Positions 33,229 through 34,874 of a stretch of 34,874 nucleotides of DNA are shown one piece after another (positions within the stretch are counted from its first letter, which is position 1; the number at the start of each line of letters is the position of its first letter). The notes beneath the pieces are model-generated. The model saw only the letters and a list, made by a program, of their open reading frames with translations, made no database searches and was not told the origin of the DNA. Source of the stretch: an uncultured Porphyromonadaceae bacterium (GTDB taxonomy: Bacteria > Bacteroidota > Bacteroidia > Bacteroidales > Muribaculaceae); NCBI GenBank assembly GCA_947174335.1, contig CAMWIM010000019.1, positions 1 through 34,874 of the forward strand, read 5' to 3'. Both the position numbers and the translations under genes were made by a program.

Positions 33229-34518
33229 TTAATCCTTTAGGCAGGCAAGAGGAACAACATGTACACCATCCGGTCTAGTATATGCGATAGGACCAGCTGT
33301 AATAACCATCAATAAATCAGGTTCACGGAGACGTATCTGTTTTTCGCGCTCATTATAGTCGCTTACAAGTTTCTTTATCTCCAAAAGATGCTGCGCTCCT
33401 TTTTCAATCTCGTCACTACCGAGCTTGAATTCAAGAAGACCATATCTTCCGTCGGAGAGATGCAACACTCCGTCTGCCTCAAGGTCATACCTGTCATGAT
33501 AATACGATATTTTGCCTCCAAGTGATTGGGAATATGCTCTCAGGTCGCGCATACACATACATTCAAAAATAAAGCCAAATGTTTTCAAGTCTATCTCTAA
33601 TTGCTCAGGAGATAGACCGAGAATTGCTATTGGGATAGAAGGATCAACAAAACCTCTCTTCTTACCTCGACGAATTGAAGTTGCAGATCGTACTGCCGGA
33701 GACCAAGCATCAATATCTTGAATTACGAAAAGACGAGTAAGTGCTTTAACATAATCATCGAATGTGTTTTGTGTACAAGTTTCCATAATGGCAGTAACAT
33801 CTTTTATCATTGACGACTTTTTTGCCAACGTAGAGATATTTCGTGCGTATGACCGTAATATTGCATCTGCCATTGCCGAGTCTCGTCTGACACCATCTAT
33901 TCTTGATATGTCTTCTGATAATACTCCTTCAAGATATACCTGCGCAACGCTCAGTTGAGCGGTTCGGTTATCTGTTCTTAGGGCAGCCGGCCAGCCGCCT
34001 CTGCATGCTGCGTATATTAAGTCATTGACCGTCATTGGAGAAAGTTCACCACCCAATTGGTATTCTTTATCGTCAAACAAATGTTTAAGTGAAACATCTC
34101 CATTCGATTCTTTGGACTCATAGAGACTCATGGGTTGCATCTTAATTCTCGCGATTCTCCCTGTTCCACTGTGATGAATCTTATTGCTATCTACAGAATT
34201 ACTACCAGTTAAAATGAATTGACCATTCTCTTGTCTGTCATCAACTGTGACACGCACTGCATCCCATAATACCGGGGCATCCTGCCATTCATCAATAAGC
34301 TTTGGAGTCTTACCTTTTAAGAGATTTGATGGACGCGTTTGAACTGTAGCGAGATAAGCCTCGCGCATATCCGGATCTTGTAATCGGATAACACTATTTG
34401 CTTGTTGTAATGCAGTTGTTGTCTTACCACACCATTTGGGTCCTTCAATAAGAACTGCACCGAAAGCACTTAATCTGTCTTTTAGGAGTTTATCAGCTAT
34501 TCTTGGATAATATTCCAT
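33229..34518 (-). CDS. AAA_14 / DUF4143 ATPase with a PD-(D/E)XK-like C-terminal domain
   Basis: 429 residues from MEYYPRIADKLLKDRLSAFGAVLIEG; a longer frame to 34680 would cover the promoter and iterons. N-terminal ATPase: Walker A GPKWCGKTTT (Lys32), Walker B PKLIDEWQ (Asp76-Glu77) and sensor FILTGSNS. The C-terminal DUF4143 region shows LEADGVLHL (Glu347/Asp349) then LLEFKLG (Glu363, Lys365), the spacing of a PD-(D/E)XK nuclease core. Such genes occur in many dispersed copies in Bacteroidetes; their function is unknown. It converges on pgeF with 15 bases between stop codons and no terminator, consistent with insertion. The promoter CTTG-N20-TATCTTTG lies directly in front of the start codon. 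Confidence 0.9.
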   Translation of the reverse strand: MEYYPRIADKLLKDRLSAFGAVLIEGPKWCGKTTTALQQANSVIRLQDPDMREAYLATVQTRPSNLLKGKTPKLIDEWQDAPVLWDAVRVTVDDRQENGQFILTGSNSVDSNKIHHSGTGRIARIKMQPMSLYESKESNGDVSLKHLFDDKEYQLGGELSPMTVNDLIYAACRGGWPAALRTDNRTAQLSVAQVYLEGVLSEDISRIDGVRRDSAMADAILRSYARNISTLAKKSSMIKDVTAIMETCTQNTFDDYVKALTRLFVIQDIDAWSPAVRSATSIRRGKKRGFVDPSIPIAILGLSPEQLEIDLKTFGFIFECMCMRDLRAYSQSLGGKISYYHDRYDLEADGVLHLSDGRYGLLEFKLGSDEIEKGAQHLLEIKKLVSDYNEREKQIRLREPDLLMVITAGPIAYTRPDGVHVVPLACLKD

Positions 34519-34533
34519 ACTTAAAATTTTGTG

Positions 34534-34565
34534 CAAAGATAATGATATTCCCATACATACACAAG
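34534..34565 (-). promoter_or_regulatory. Promoter of the ATPase gene
   Basis: On the minus strand CTTG (34565-34562), 20 bases, TATCTTTG (34541-34534). The expected leader is under 10 bases. The iterons begin at the -33 element. A second promoter-like CTTG-N19-TAACTTTG lies at 34759-34729. Confidence 0.7.
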
Positions 34566-34655
34566 CTATTGAATAATTTTGTGGTATTTTACTGAATATT
34601 TTTGAGGTAATTTGGTAAGTATTTTTGGGGTGTATTATTGAATATAATTGTGGCG
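34564..34655 (-). repeat. Four degenerate 22-24 bp iterons upstream of the ATPase gene
   Basis: Units at 34634-34655, 34610-34633, 34587-34609 and 34564-34586 share, on the minus strand, the form TACCnCAAAAATATTCAnTA. They are contiguous, about two helical turns each, and abut the -33 element, so they could be an operator array or a recognition site for the encoded protein. Confidence 0.65.
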
Positions 34656-34772
34656 AACTTGTCTGAAAACAACGAAGCATCTATTTCTTTTATCGAATTT
34701 GAGCCTTGGCATGAGGTATTTTTACGTACAAAGTTACTGCGCCCGCGAGGAACGTCAAGTGCCGATCGTTTT

Positions 34773-34858
34773 CCCGATGCAATCCATCACGCTATTTCTC
34801 GGCTCGCGCCCTTGGAATTGAGTCCGGCAGAATTTTCACGTTTATAATGAGGCGGTAA
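34773..34858 (+). pseudogene. Duplicated 3' fragment of pgeF
   Basis: In the pgeF frame it encodes CNPSRYFSARALGIESGRI and on to the stop codon at 34856-34858. Of five differences from the intact gene in the aligned 80 bases, three fall in Leu-Gly-Ile codons and are silent; the other two change Gln to Pro. Homology stops abruptly at 34773. A run of eight T follows the stop, possibly the original pgeF terminator. The silent changes show that it derives from a functional pgeF and is not a random repeat. Confidence 0.9.
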
Positions 34859-34874
34859 ACAGATTTTTTTTCGA

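Larger units (their letters stand above)
33208..34772. mobile_element. Accessory cassette inserted at the 3' end of pgeF (ATPase/DUF4143 gene with iterons)
   Basis: About 1.56 kb holding a single gene with its promoter and iterons, enclosed by direct 80-bp copies of the pgeF 3' end. The layout preserves an intact pgeF on the left and leaves a spare 3' end on the right. No integrase, transposase or terminal inverted repeat is seen. Mobility is inferred from the duplication only. Confidence 0.65.

Noticed and set aside
34638-34847. Plus-strand frame at the right edge
   Set aside because: It runs through the iterons' flank and reads the pgeF fragment out of frame; the true homology is in another frame.

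Overview
The window looks like a chromosomal segment of a gut Bacteroidales, most likely Muribaculaceae. The support is a two-domain pyruvate:ferredoxin oxidoreductase, an archaeal/eukaryal-type prolyl-tRNA synthetase, DUF4252 and DUF3298 proteins, BspA-type leucine-rich repeats, almost no Shine-Dalgarno sequences, and many Bacteroidetes-type promoters (TTTG or CTTG, about 19-20 bp, then TAnnTTTG). The family-level placement is an inference.

Layout. 1-800: a CRISPR array of nine 48-bp repeats plus a degenerate end repeat, probably type II-C, with its cas genes outside the window. 1022-7770: superoxide dismutase, pyruvate:ferredoxin oxidoreductase, a secreted protein, tRNA-Leu(CAG), tRNA-Ser(GGA) and a nitroreductase. 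8125-10090: groES-groEL behind what reads as a consensus sigma-54 promoter. 10164-13561: an accessory block (GmrSD-like DUF262/HNH endonuclease, then a minus-strand higB-higA-DUF2442 operon), enclosed by two near-identical 48-bp copies of the groEL terminator. 13714-15714: an extracytoplasmic-function (ECF) sigma operon (DUF4252, sigma, anti-sigma-like, DUF4252). 15733-16394: a REP-associated tyrosine transposase (RAYT) with REP hairpins around it and inside its own reading frame. 16418-19866: acyltransferase, proS and a second ECF sigma gene. 19933-20920: a cluster of TGTTACA motifs leading to an orphan, degenerate receiver-domain protein. 21186-23480: a Ser/Thr-kinase-like domain fused to BspA-type repeats. 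23577-26512: pyrE, an SRPBCC protein, argH and a Rieske-like lipoprotein in one tight operon. 26578-31412: a DUF3298 lipoprotein, uvrA and a lytic transglycosylase, all minus strand. 31682-33213: a small membrane protein, a candidate structured RNA, a winged-helix protein and pgeF. 33229-34518: an AAA_14/DUF4143 ATPase gene, enclosed by a duplicated 80-bp 3' end of pgeF and preceded by four degenerate 23-bp iterons.

How it fits together. Most of the window is core metabolism and maintenance (pyruvate oxidation, chaperonin, UMP and arginine synthesis, nucleotide excision repair, wall turnover). Two compact accessory cassettes sit in it, each placed exactly at a gene end so that the host gene or its terminator is retained and duplicated. 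The most notable signals are these two cassettes, the iteron-preceded ATPase/nuclease-fold cassette in pgeF, the sigma-54 promoter of groESL, and a 19-bp stem RNA candidate at 31970-32042. All function assignments come from reading motifs by eye; no database search was run.
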